Assembly (NCBI RefSeq): GCF_011075055.1
Contig: NC_058155.1
Span: 730,873-794,872, forward strand
DNA: 64,000 bases
Direction of reading: 5' to 3'
Origin: Mangifera indica
Taxonomy: Eukaryota > Streptophyta > Magnoliopsida > Sapindales > Anacardiaceae
Numbering within the stretch: the stretch's first letter is position 1; every line of letters starts with the position of its first letter. Both the position numbers and the translations under genes were made by a program. Under the pieces are notes generated by a model, which saw only the letters and a program-made list of their open reading frames with translations, was not told where the DNA came from and ran no database searches. This document shows, one piece after another, positions 1 through 10,329 of this stretch.

Positions 1-10
1 AATATATATA

Positions 11-35
11 AAGGGTTGGTGACCGCCAACCCTTT
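11..35. repeat. GC hairpin island 1
   Basis: Arms AAGGGTTGG and CCAACCCTT around a short centre, flanked on both sides by ATATATA. Confidence 0.7.
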
Positions 36-369
36 ATATTAATATATATAATATATTATATTATAATATTATATATTATATAAATAATATATTATATATA
101 TTATTATATTAATTTTATATATTATTATAATATATTATATAATATTATAATACAATTATAATTTATATTAATATATTATATATTATATAATATTATATTA
201 TACATAATATATTAAATATAATTATAATATTCTAATTAAAAATATAATATAATATATTATATAATTATAATTATATATTATAATATATTAAATATAATAT
301 ATTATATTAATATATAATATAATTATATATATATAATTAAATAATTATATATATATATATATAAATAAT

Positions 370-391
370 GGGTTGGCGGAACCACCAACCC
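370..391. repeat. GC hairpin island 2
   Basis: GGGTTGG and CCAACCC arms with a CGGAACCA-like centre, followed by a degenerate CTGGCAACA tail. Same core as the other islands. Confidence 0.65.
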
Positions 392-701
392 CTGGCAACA
401 ATATATAATATTATATATATTACTATATTAATATATATAATATATAATATTATAATATATAATTACTAATATTATAATAATATATAATAATATAATATAT
501 TATTTTATTATAATAATATAATATATTATTTTATTATAATAATATAATATATTATAATATAATATATAATATTATAATATAATTATAATATTCTAATTAA
601 AAATATAATATAAATAGTATATTAATATGTAATATATTATAATATATAAAATATATTATATATAATATTAATATTAAAATTAATATTATAATATTAAAAA
701 T

Positions 702-757
702 AAAAAAAAGGTAGTACGCCAACCCTTGGCGCCAAAAGGGTTGGCGTCCTTTTTTAA
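702..757. repeat. GC hairpin island 3, double-layered palindrome
   Basis: Outer arms are A-run plus GG and CC plus T-run. Inner arms are ACGCCAACCCTT and AAGGGTTGGCGT, perfectly complementary, around GGCGCCA. Here the core is inverted relative to most islands: CGCCAACCC comes first. Confidence 0.7.
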
Positions 758-810
758 TTTATTTTAATAATAATATAATATAATATAATTATAATATTTA
801 TATTATAAAA

Positions 811-850
811 TTAAAACAAGCAAAGGGTTGGCGTCCTTTGCCTGTTTTAA
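811..850. repeat. GC hairpin island 4
   Basis: Arms of 16 bases (TTAAAACAAGCAAAGG against CCTTTGCCTGTTTTAA, one mismatch) around GTTGGCGT. The core motif sits in the loop and the stem extends into AT-rich sequence. Confidence 0.7.
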
Positions 851-1070
851 TATAATATAATATAATTATATTATAATATATTATAATTAAAATATAATTA
901 TATTACATAATATATAATATAATACAAATTATATTATATAATTATATTATAATTAAAATATATAATATAAAATTTTATATAATATTATATATATTATTAA
1001 TTATATTATATTATATATTATAATATAAAATATTATATATATAATATAATATATATATATATTATATATA

Positions 1071-1112
<42 letters not shown>

Positions 1113-1226
1113 TATATAATAAAATATATCAAATAAGTTGTATTATAATATAATTATATTATATTATAATATATAAAATATATTATAATATTATAATAAT
1201 ATAATATAATTATATTATTATATTAT

Positions 1227-1259
1227 AAAGGGTTGGCGTGGTCACCACGCCAACCCTTT
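1227..1259. repeat. GC hairpin island 5, perfect 15-bp arms
   Basis: Perfect 15-bp arms beginning AAAGGGTTGGCGTGG with a 3-base loop TCA. This is the cleanest member of the family. Confidence 0.8.
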
Positions 1260-1275
1260 GCCTTTTAATATCTGT

Positions 1276-1298
1276 GAGGGTTGGCGTCGCCAACCCTC
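1276..1298. repeat. GC hairpin island 6
   Basis: Perfect 11-bp arms GAGGGTTGGCG/CGCCAACCCTC with a one-base centre, 16 bases after island 5. Confidence 0.75.
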
Positions 1299-1617
1299 TG
1301 CTTGCTTTATTTTTTTTGAAGGTTAAAAAAACAATTGGCCGAACAATTATATTAAAATATATTATATATTATATTATTATAATAATGTATTATATTATTA
1401 ATAATTATATAATAAAATATATATAATATTATAATTTAATAAAATAATTATATAATATTAAAATAACATATTATATTATTAATAATATAATATTATTATA
1501 TATATTATATATTATGTAATATATTATAATTATATATTATATTTAATATATTATAATATATAATTATATTATATTATATTTTATATAATATATATTAATA
1601 TAATATATAATTTTGTT

Positions 1618-1645
1618 ACCAAAGGTTGGCGAGCTAACCCTTGGT
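1618..1645. repeat. GC hairpin island 7, degenerate
   Basis: ACCAAAGGTTGGCG and AGCTAACCCTTGGT form an imperfect inverted repeat with the shared core. Confidence 0.6.
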
Positions 1646-2545
1646 TTATATATTATGGCACCCTTGGTTTATATATTATATATATATTATATTATAATAT
1701 AATACTGTAACCTTTTTATTGATATGGATCCCATCTCTTTATAAAATACAAAATACAAGCATTGAAATACGCACCCTTTTATGAAATAAAATAAAATATA
1801 TTATATATTATATAAAATGGCAAATAATATATACATATATTATATTATATAATATTTTTCTGGGAAATTTTGGGAATTATTACGCCAACCTTATATGTAT
1901 ATATATTGTTAGATTATATTATTATATTAATATTATTAAATAATATTATATATAATATATTAATATTATATATTATAATATATAAAATAAAATAATAATA
2001 ATTTATATTATATAATATATATTATAATATATATAATATATAAAAAATGTATTATATATATTATTAAATATATTTTATATATTATATATAACAGTAAAGG
2101 TTGGCGGATTCTGCAAACCCTTATTAAGTATTATAATATAATATATATATATATATTATATTAATTATAATATATATTATATTATATAATATTATAATTT
2201 TATTATAATATTATAATATATTTTATATATTGTTAATAATATAATATATTATATTTTTATATTATATTATATTATAATTATAATTATAATTATATTATAT
2301 ATTAATATATAAGATATTATATTTAATATTTGTAATTATATAATATATTATATTATATAATTTTATATAAATTATATATTATATAATTATATTATATAAT
2401 TATAAATAATATATATATTATATAATATAATATTATTATTTGTATATATTATATATAATATTATAATAAATAATATATATATTAATATTATATATATAAT
2501 ATTAAATATTAAATATTATATATATAATATATAATATATAATTAT

Positions 2546-2609
2546 CAAAGGTTGGCGGGGTCGCCAACCCTTGGCGTCGCCAAAGGTTGGCGATGCCGCC
2601 AACCTTTGG
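2546..2609. repeat. GC hairpin islands 8 and 9, tandem pair
   Basis: Two adjacent hairpins. The first has CAAAGGTTGGCG/CGCCAACCCTTGG arms. The second (2580-2609) is a near-perfect palindrome CCAAAGGTTGGCG...CGCCAACCTTTGG. A more decayed relative lies at 2096-2122. Confidence 0.7.
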
Positions 2610-2962
2610 TATTATATATATATAAAATATTTTATTATAAATATTATATATAATAAAATATATATAATTATATATTATATATAATAAAATATATATTATT
2701 ATATATTATAATATATAATATTATAATATATTTTATATATTATTATTAATATTAATAATTATATATTATATATAATAAAATATATATTATTATATATTAT
2801 AATATATAATATTATAATATATTTTATATATTATTATTAATATTAATATATTATATATAATATTTATATAATATAATATATGTATATATTATTGCCAGGA
2901 TTGACGAAAACCCTTATCAGTTTATTTTATATATTAAATTATATTATATTATAATATAATAT

Positions 2963-2994
2963 AATGGGTTGGTGTCTGGTGACGCCAACCATTT
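2963..2994. repeat. GC hairpin island 10
   Basis: AATGGGTTGGTGTC and GACGCCAACCATT form an imperfect hairpin. Confidence 0.6.
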
Positions 2995-3013
2995 GCTTGT
3001 AAAAAAGTATTAT

Positions 3014-3035
3014 GAGTTGGCGGAAACGCCAACCC
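3014..3035. repeat. GC hairpin island 11
   Basis: GAGTTGGCG and CGCCAACCC with a short AAA-containing loop; last full hairpin of the block. Confidence 0.6.
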
Positions 3036-3080
3036 CCAAAAATTATAAAACGCCAACCCCTGCCAACTATTTTTAATTTT

Positions 3081-4743
3081 TTTTTTCCAGTTTTCTTTTT
3101 AATTAAATACCCAATCAATCGATAAGATTTCCAGTTTTCTTTTTCCAGTTTTCTGAACTCTGAAATCTACCGAATAAGATTTGCCAATTAGTTTTTTTCT
3201 TCAGTTTTTTTTTTGACAACCTTTTTTCACTTTTTTTTCGGTTTTTTTTTTTAGTAAAGAATTGTTAATCTGAAATCTATTTCCCTTTTCAGTTTTTTCC
3301 TTTCTTCTTTTATTTTTGAAACATTTATTCTATTTTCTACATGATTATTTTATCACTTGAAAGATAAGAAAGAGGAGAGAAAAAAGTTGCAGAGAAGAAG
3401 AAAGAGAGAATATATGCTTGAAAGATTAAAGAGGGGTATTTTGGGAAAGGTGAGTACTGTTGTGGTATATTTGTGAAAGCTTTAGGATAGGTGACAATTT
3501 TGTATACACGGAATAAAATAGTGCTAAAAATTTCAATTTCCCTTATTAATATACCTACCGGTTGAATTGAAACAAAACAACGCAAAAACGAAAAGGCACA
3601 ACACAACACAACAATATTGTGAATAAAACTTCAATTGCTTAAATCTACGATACCAAATTTTCTTTTACACAAAACTAAATTGCCACGTTGGTAATAATAA
3701 TCAAAGTTAAAAATCAAACTATACTGCTTCATTAATAATAAGAAAACACAAAACTAATCACTACACACCGTCATCGAAGAGCAATCCAAATGAAGAGGAA
3801 GCTACATAGATAGTGTTTTCATTTTTTGATTCAATCAAAAGAATAATAATTACTTATAACAGCATTTGTTTTCAAAACGGTGCGTCTTAATAGTGTATGC
3901 ATACTAACAGTCCTGCATACATTAATTAACGCCATTACTTCTTACTTAATAACATCAGCCATCATACATATTCTGTTTATTTTATTTCTTCTTTACAACC
4001 ACAATTTTAATTCCCTTAACTCCTTTTTCTGTTTACATTCTAACATCCTTCCTCACTCAAACTGAAGTATATTTATATAATGCTTTAGTTTGCTTAAGAA
4101 TGTAAGCTATAAATCAATTCTCTTTATTGTTGATAAGCATAGAATTTCAATTAACATCCTGCACTTTTCAAGCTGTAACAGCCCACTTGCATATACACAA
4201 TGACACCCATGATTTACTCCTATTAGTTATCCAAATTACTAAAATCCAACAAATAAGGATATCAAATAATTAACAAGCATACCATGGCAGCAAGACCATT
4301 GCAGGAAACATCAAATACTAGTGGATGCAGTTCAACACCGTCAGGTATAGGCATGAAACTCTTCATTTTGAAGCCAAAATAGACGTATCAAATGATTTCA
4401 GTCTCTCAGCCTAACACCTATGTTGCACCCTGGCAATGAAGTGGGGTAGCATTAAGAACTGCTTATCAAATTTCTACTTTTATTCCCCCATCTGTGCAAA
4501 GTTTCAATTCATACACAATTAATGAATTTTTCAAACTGCATAACGTAAATCCAAGATACGAATCTCTTAAAACAAAGAAAGCCATAACAGCGAGCTGAAG
4601 CAAATAATTAAAAATAATCATTAAAAATAACTGTTAATTAACAAGTTTTTATGCTCAAACTGATGTTTGTTTTGTAGTATTGAAGCTAATAAGTGGAATA
4701 GAAGACAGAGAACAAGCCTGGATTTCGGGTTCTTCAGACGGTT
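3081..4743. other. No gene recognised; T-rich DNA and half of a duplicated segment
   Basis: 3081-3330 is rich in T runs and repeats the short motif CCAGTTTTC. I see no coding region. About 3943-4155 is clearly similar to 12400-12600 and belongs to the segmental duplication described under the glycosyltransferase exon copies. Confidence 0.6.
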
Positions 4744-5009
4744 TGATGTAGACTGAACTAATTGAGGAAGGGATGATGAAGAAATAAGGCAAAACCAAAA
4801 AGAAGAAATCAAGAGTCAAGAAAGAAGAGAGGAATTAGAGAGAAAATAGAATAGGCAAGCAGAGAACAAAGAACACACTTGATTGTATTTTCGATTATTC
4901 TTAATCTGTACAATCAGCCAACATTATCTAGTGGAGTGTTTTACATTTTATTACAACCAAACTGCATTGTTTATTGGTTGATTTATTTTCTTTATTTTGG
5001 TCCGCAACA
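4744..5009 (-). repeat. 3' LTR of the WLM-carrying element
   Basis: About 266 bp, closely similar to the two halves of the right LTR that flank the 756-bp insertion. Shared landmarks include GGAATTA-rich sequence, AACATTAT and the end TTGGTCCGCAACA on the plus strand. Confidence 0.7.
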
Positions 5010-5096
5010 ATGCCCGTCCCTTAAAATTCCTTGTCCTCAAGGAAGAATAGTGGAATATAAGCTTCCACAATTTCCTAGGTAGCTTCTGTTGCATCC

Positions 5097-6060
5097 TTAA
5101 CTAGCAGTTGCTTCAACCATCTTTGATGTGAATCCAAGGTGGTTTCCCATAGTTGTCCAAACATCATCACTCCCAAGCCTTTGAACATTTGGATCAAGCT
5201 CACCCAACCTCTTCCTTGGCTGAAGAATGCTTTCCACCTTTATTACCCTATCCAAAGAATTATCAAGATCAGGCTCAATCTTGTTTTCTTTTTCCACTAA
5301 ATCCATATGATCAGATTCTTCACACACTTCTAATGCTCCAAAACTATTAGCAGAAACATTAACTAATTGACACTCACCAATTATTTTGAAACATTACCCC
5401 CGAGTTTATGGGAAACATTTCTAATATCTTCAGCCAACAAGTTTTCTTCATGTTTGTCCAAATACCTGACACCACTCAAGCTATGGCCCCTTGATTTAGT
5501 CCAATCTAAAGAAGTAACTTCTTGATTCAATTGTTTATCAAGAGCATAAAAGTTTGCATCATGTTCAGAGCATACCATGTGGGCAAGTTCATGCAAAAGA
5601 GTTTTCTTAATATTCGCGTATTTTCTGAAAGCCTTAAGATCATCAGTTCAAAGACGTAGAGATATTTCCTCTCCATGATTCTTGTTAAAACTGAGAATGC
5701 ATTTTGGACTTACGCCAACATAACCAACAGGGGCAGCTTTGTCATTATTCCTACTCACCAACTATACTTGTTCATAATAGCAACTATTCTAGGATCTACA
5801 ACAAGTATATGCATTCTTTTCAATGCCTTTGAAGCTGGAGGGTTCAACCATACTCTTGGAATCTAAAGAGTGCGAAAATCACAAAAGATATATTGCCCTT
5901 CAGGAAGTTTCAGTGGGGGAATGGGCCCATGTAACATTCATTGCCTCAATTGCTTTTCTTCTTCATCAAATCCAACTATCCTCGGGTCTGCCTTCATCAA
6001 CTTATCAATCTCTACTATGTGATGCTTGTTCTCTTTCACCACATCAGCTGAGGACACAAT
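5097..6060 (-). pseudogene. Captured fragment of a ubiquitin/WLM-domain metalloprotease gene
   Basis: Read on the minus strand from about 6060 down to 5097, this is recognisably the middle and C-terminal part of the plant protein with a ubiquitin-like domain and a WLM (Wss1-like) zinc metalloprotease domain. Visible landmarks in order: ADPRIVGFDEEEK, YIFCDFRTL, APVGYVGVSPKC, NHGEEISLRL, the catalytic motif HELAHMVCSEHD (HExxH plus the later H), the ALDKQLNQE/SLDWTKS block, and acidic EPD-type repeats. I see no introns across the joined regions, which suggests capture through RNA. In-frame stops and shifts show that it is dead as a protease. It lies inside an LTR element, in the element's sense orientation. 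In the family, WLM proteases act on SUMO/ubiquitin-linked and DNA-bound proteins. Recognition is by motif memory, not by search. Confidence 0.75.
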
Positions 6061-6400
6061 GATTCACCAAGCCATCTTTGTAAGTTCCTATTGAGTAAGT
6101 TTCACTTCCTTTTTCTTACATTTACTTTAAGCAAGTCACCCAAAGCCTCCCACCAAATCACTGAGTCACCACTAGTATGCACCACAGTCTCGTTCTCTTG
6201 GACTAAGACATAGTCTACACCTACTGAGGACACAATGATTCACCAAGCCATCTTTGTAAGTTCCTATTGAGTAAGTTTCACTTCCTTTTTCTTACATTTA
6301 CTTTAAGCAAGTCACCCAAAGCCTTCCACCAAATCACTGAGTCACCACTAGTATGCACCACAGTCTCGTTCTCTTGGACTAAGACATAGTCTACACCTAT
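6049..6400. repeat. 176-bp tandem duplication
   Basis: The stretch beginning TGAGGACACAATGATT at 6049 is repeated from 6225 with almost no differences (one seen: GCCTCCCACC against GCCTTCCACC). It lies at the junction between the captured WLM fragment and the element's own sequence. The high identity implies a recent event. Confidence 0.85.
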
Positions 6401-6783
6401 CTCCAATTCAACCTAGAATTAACCATAATTAGTTGCTGCAACCATTTCCACATGCGTTTTCATCTCTGGCAGTTGAAACCTATCTTCTAGATTTTTTGCA
6501 ATAGTTTCTGCTTCAGTTTGCTCAATTTTATGTTAAAAAATTTGAACAACTTCTTCTGAGTTTGCTTCCACTAGGTTAAATTTCTATTAAAAAACTTCAA
6601 TTCATGGTAGACTCAAACCTCTAATCAAGTTGTTGATCTCATCAAAGGACTTCATTATCAACTTATGAGAAGCGTCAAGGGACTCTATTAGCAACCTATG
6701 AAAACACATCTTCTATTCTTGCAATGCTTCTCACAGATACTGTAACATTTCTTGCTCAAACTCCTGGTCTTTTTCTTCAGCCA
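6400..6783 (-). pseudogene. Decayed gag-like frame after the PBS
   Basis: On the minus strand a frame opens with MAEEKDQEFEQEML just downstream of the primer-binding site. It continues as a charged, helix-rich sequence with several stops (motifs MKSFDEINN, EANSEEVV). The position right after the PBS suits the start of an element-encoded gag-like protein. I do not recognise a specific domain. Confidence 0.45.
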
Positions 6784-6855
6784 TGATAGAGGATCACTGC
6801 TCTGACACCAATTGATGTAGACTGAACTAACTGAGGAAGAGATGATGAAGAAAGA

Positions 6856-7611
6856 TGATGGAGATCAAGGTGTTGATCAAGTGCAACAAAGCAATTATTC
6901 CCAAGATCTTTTGCAGGGAATCAGTGGTCCAATGACTAGAGCAAGGACAAAGAAAATGAAAGAGACTTTACAAGGCTTAATCATGGAGATGCATGACAAA
7001 GAGGCTGTTCTAGAAGTTCCAATGCTACACCAAGGATAATCACTTATCTTTATGTGCAAGATAATGGACAAGGCTTAGAACTTGAAGAATAAAGCTTTGG
7101 AGTCTATGATATAATTCCGGGCCGCATGACCCAAGCTAAAGAAAGACTTAAATAAAATGATTAGGTGTTTTGGGTTGTTAGGTTTTAAGTTAAGGCTAAA
7201 TATACATGTAAAAGACTTAACTTCTTGGGTTTATTTGGGCTTGTAGGTTGGCCCATGTCTTGATATATTAGCTAGGGTTTTTACTTTGACTTTTATGCCT
7301 AGGATTATGATGATTACATGCCTATATAAAGGCTACAACTATGAAAAACGAAAATAGACATATCATTAATAATTTTGAGGTATTTTTAGCAAACTTTGTT
7401 TTGTTTCCTTATGTTCTTGGAAGAATATATTATCTTAACTTATCAAAGAAGTGATCAACCTTTGTGGCGTCTTAAGATTGGGGTTTTAAGGATTTAGTTT
7501 TCTTAGGGTTCTAATCTGATTGATCAAATTTATTTTCTAGCTCTTCTGGGGTGTGCATAACGGATTGATTCAAGGGTTCCTAGGGTAGGCCGCCTAACGG
7601 GTTCTTTATCA
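6856..7611 (+). mobile_element. 756-bp solo LTR inserted in the 5' LTR
   Basis: The insertion begins TGATGGAG and ends CTTTATCA, and is bounded by a perfect 5-bp duplication AAAGA (6851-6855 and 7612-7616). Removing it restores collinearity with the left LTR at 4744-5009. A TATA box (CCTATATAAAGG) lies near 7321. The first 180 bp encode GPMTRARTKKMKETLQ, a motif I associate with the C-terminal end of Gypsy polyproteins close to the LTR. It is the length of a short Gypsy LTR. Confidence 0.75.
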
Positions 7612-7844
7612 AAAGAAGGCAAAACCTGAAAGAAGAAATCTAGAGTCAAGAAAGAAAAGAGGAATTAAGGAGAAAACAAAATAGGCAAGTAGAGAACAGA
7701 AAAAACACTTGATTGTATTTTTGATTATTCTTAAACTGTACAATCAGCCAACATTATATAGTGGTGTGTTTTACATTTTATTACAACTAAACTGCATGTT
7801 TATTGGTTGATTTATTTTTCTTTGTTTTGGTCCGCAATAAGACT

Positions 7845-8470
7845 CTTAGGAGCTGATACTCAAAGGCAATAGGGAGGTTTTAAATGCTTAACCCCCTCAT
7901 CACTTCTATCTCTCAACACCCAATGGAAAAAAAAAAAAAAAAGCTAGCAAGTCTTTTTAACCAACCAATTAGAGTATATCATATTAACAAAAGTGCAAAA
8001 TTTGCGTCAAAATTGATATGTTGTATTAAAACATAATGCATAGAAGTATTTTTCCATTCAAATTGGATAGTTATATAAAACATGATGCATAGATGTATTT
8101 TACCAAAATAACTGGAAGGAAAGTATTCCTTGTTAAATAATTTATCACAAACTTTTAAACTGTATGATATTTTTTCAGCTACCATTTACCATAAGGTTAA
8201 TAATTCCATAACAAATCGTGATCATCAAGGAACATTAAATGGCCAATTAACAATCCATGATTGGTAAATTACTGATCAAACTTTACCTATTACTAGCATG
8301 ATGAAGCGTTTCAACTCTCTACTTTGTTAATTTATATCATTAAACCTAACCTTCTAAGCCCATTAACAAATCTTAAAACATTAATTACTACTTGCATCCA
8401 CTTCCCAACAATCACATGAAATGGCGCTGCTTCGTTTACAAAAAAAGATGAATCATAAACAACTAAAATG
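7845..8470. other. No gene recognised
   Basis: AT-rich sequence with an A run at 7926-7942 and two similar short segments around 8020-8110. I see no supportable coding region. It lies in what would be intron or 3' flank of the glycosyltransferase copy on the minus strand. Confidence 0.5.
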
Positions 8471-8490
8471 AAATTTCAAAGTACACTCAC

Positions 8491-8990
8491 AAGTCCAATT
8501 CGCGGCAAGCGGACTCCAACTCTCAACTGGAAACGAAACCTATCAAGGTCATTACCAAGTACAATACGACGTGGCACGAATCTCAAACGAGTCCCCAACC
8601 TCATCACTTCTCTGACTGGCCATTCGGTCTCAATCTCGAACATTGATGCGATCGAACTCTGAAGAACTATTGATGTCATCACGAACGCAAAAAGGGCAAG
8701 AAATATCATGATATAGAGCAAGTATGTACCTCTAAAGGAAATAACAAGAAGAAAATCTTGCAATTCGAGCGGTTCCGTTAGTGTGCCAATTACAGAGCTA
8801 GTAGTGGTAAAAAGCCAGCTTAATCTGGCCCTTCGTGTGACTGTAGTTAAGGTTTCTCTAAAGCCTAAACGATCATGGATGGAATGAAAGCTGAGAAGTG
8901 TTGTATGGAGTTTTGGGCCAATGTCGTCGGAGTAGTTGCGCCAATGTCGTCGGTTGAATATGGAGGGATGGAGTTTTGGGCCATGGCCAT
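8491..8990 (-). pseudogene. Glycosyltransferase (GT4-like) exon 1, copy A, frameshifted
   Basis: Minus-strand frame containing LGFRETLTTVTRRARLSWL, then a membrane anchor (YLLYIMIFLALFAFVMTSIVLQSSIASMF), and GTRLRFVPRRIV and RVGVRLPRIGL. This layout matches the N-terminal Golgi-type anchor exon of the plant glycosyltransferase family 1/4 protein related to Arabidopsis At5g04480. The exon ends at a good splice donor, GTGAGTG, from 8490. The upstream ATG at 8990 is out of frame with the rest because a short local duplication (two ACGACATTGGC segments) shifts the frame. Later exons are not seen in the window. I infer a pseudogene, or at least a gene copy whose original N-terminus is broken. Confidence 0.55.
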
Positions 8991-9156
8991 CGGAGTAGAA
9001 TGAAAATAAGTAGATTAGGATTAGAAATTTTCTCGGGAAATTGAAGGAAAATTATAAGAGGAAAGAAAAAGGATTGATTAGAGATATGTTTGGTTAATTG
9101 AGAACGGAGGATTGTGTTTTGGTTAGTTTTATACGATAAAATTATATATAAGTATA

Positions 9157-9260
9157 GGCCAATGGATCTATTTCCATCCTAAATATTACTAATTTTTTAA
9201 AATTTTTACCCATTAATTTTAAAAAACTCAAATATCAACCTATATTTTAATTTTTACTGT
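9157..9260. repeat. Relic of a MULE terminal inverted repeat
   Basis: GGCCAATGGATCTATTTCCATCC followed by a TTTTTACCCATTAA...CTCAAATATCAACC pattern matches the terminal sequence of the MULEs at 13055 and 18259 in the same base order. No partner end was found nearby. Confidence 0.5.
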
Positions 9261-10110
9261 TACTATCATGAATAAAATTACTATTCTAAAATTTTATTTA
9301 AAAAAATAATAATTTATCTTCATTTTCTTTATTAGTTTTGAAAATTAACAATTTTTCTCATAACTTAGTTTTAAAAAATTATTTTTTCACCCCCCTCATC
9401 TGAGGTTTGTAAGGTTTCTATATTTTAGAGTTAATAGTCACCTCTTAAATTTTAAAATATTATACTTACATTTTAAAAATTTATTCACTCTTTCCGACCA
9501 TAGTTATCTAGGGAGTCACTTTGACATGTCGTCCAATATCTTCTCTCCATTCTCTGTGTTTTTTTAACGTGAAAACCATAAAAAATCCTACCAAAATAGC
9601 TAGATTTTCATACATGAATATGTGCAAATTTGTACAAATCTGTACAACAATTTATGTGTTGACTGACACATAGATTGGTCAAACAATGTAGCACGAACTT
9701 AGACGTTAGACTTGTTCCATAATTTTAGAGTTCATGATTGGCTTGTATTGAGCTCGAGTTCGTGTGTACTAGTCAAACTTTGCTTGAGTTTGCATGACTC
9801 GACTCAATTTCAGGCTCATCAAACTCGACTTCAAAATCACTTTTCAAGTTTGTGTCAAAACTAGATTCTCTCATCTCAACATCATCAGCAATTAGAGTAC
9901 AAATATAAATGAGGAACTATTGATTTTGGTGTTAACAGCACTTGCAGCAATTTATAAAGTAATTTCTCACTTTTCCCACCAAACATCAGAAAGAAAAATA
10001 AAAAAGAAACTATAAGGTTCACATTTACAAAATAATAAAAGTGACTTCAATTATACACATATCCAGTAATAGAAAAGTTGCATTATGGCAATCACACAAT
10101 TTAAGATGCA
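9261..10110. other. No gene recognised
   Basis: AT-rich DNA. 9715-9860 has CTCGAGTT/CTCGACT-type words resembling degraded hAT MITE sequence of the kind at 14383-15437, but no clear ends. Confidence 0.4.
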
Positions 10111-10113
10111 TAC

Positions 10114-10222
10114 AAATCCCTTAAGTGGTGGAGCACTAAGCGGCGAACCATCATAACCTCGACAAAGTACACTAGCAAGGTCAAATCGGAATCCATCCAC
10201 ATGTATCACATGATACTATACA
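10114..10222 (-). pseudogene. Isoamylase 3 (debranching enzyme) exon fragment
   Basis: A minus-strand frame reads [15 protein letters not shown] followed by [10 protein letters not shown]. This is the highly conserved GH13 region IV-type block of plant isoamylases, closest in memory to ISA3. A TAG and a small in-frame duplication (YHV then IHV) just upstream of VDGF show decay. In intact plants ISA3 removes alpha-1,6 branches during starch breakdown in plastids. Only about 36 codons are visible; neighbouring exons are absent, so this is a stray gene fragment. Confidence 0.7.
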
Positions 10223-10329
10223 ACCTTGAAATGCAATAGAAAATAAGGAGAAAGAAAGAGAATAAAAATCGTTATTAAAATGTATATAACACATTTAAAT
10301 TAGTATTAAATAGTATTCTTTTCAAAAAA

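Larger units (their letters stand above)
1..3080. repeat. TA-rich low-complexity block with GC-rich palindrome islands
   Basis: About 3 kb made almost only of A and T in irregular ATAT/TTAA/AATATT runs, including pure TA tracts near 1075-1106. It is punctuated by short GC-rich islands sharing the core GGGTTGGCG and its reverse complement, mostly arranged as hairpins; the better ones are listed separately. Two half-sites occur at 1882-1892 and 3050-3066. I see no supportable gene here; the short open frames are chance products of AT-rich DNA. The block starts before the window. The right edge, about 3070, passes into ordinary AT-rich DNA with T runs. Confidence 0.85.
4744..7839 (-). mobile_element. 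Non-autonomous LTR element carrying a captured host WLM-protease fragment
   Basis: Two related flanking blocks (4744-5009 and 6813-7839) share an end TGATGTAGACTGAACTAA and the other end TGTTGCGGACC in minus-strand reading, typical TG...CA LTR ends. The element runs on the minus strand: just inside the right LTR is a primer-binding site resembling the tRNA-iMet complement (GGTGTCAGAGC, minus strand, near 6800). The purine-rich stretch before the left LTR (near 5012-5030) can serve as polypurine tract. Between the LTRs lie a short gag-like frame and a host-gene fragment rather than pol. No matching target duplication was found (CGGTT against AGACT), so it is old or rearranged. Confidence 0.7.

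Noticed and set aside
1238..1426. Open frame in the TA-rich block
   Set aside because: It runs through the palindromes and TA repeats; its composition (I, Y, N, K) is that of AT-rich noise.
5153..5350. Plus-strand open frame over the WLM fragment
   Set aside because: It is the shadow of the minus-strand metalloprotease frame, which has recognisable family motifs.
4744..7844. Target-site duplication for the WLM-carrying element
   Set aside because: Flanks CGGTT and AGACT do not match, so none is claimed.
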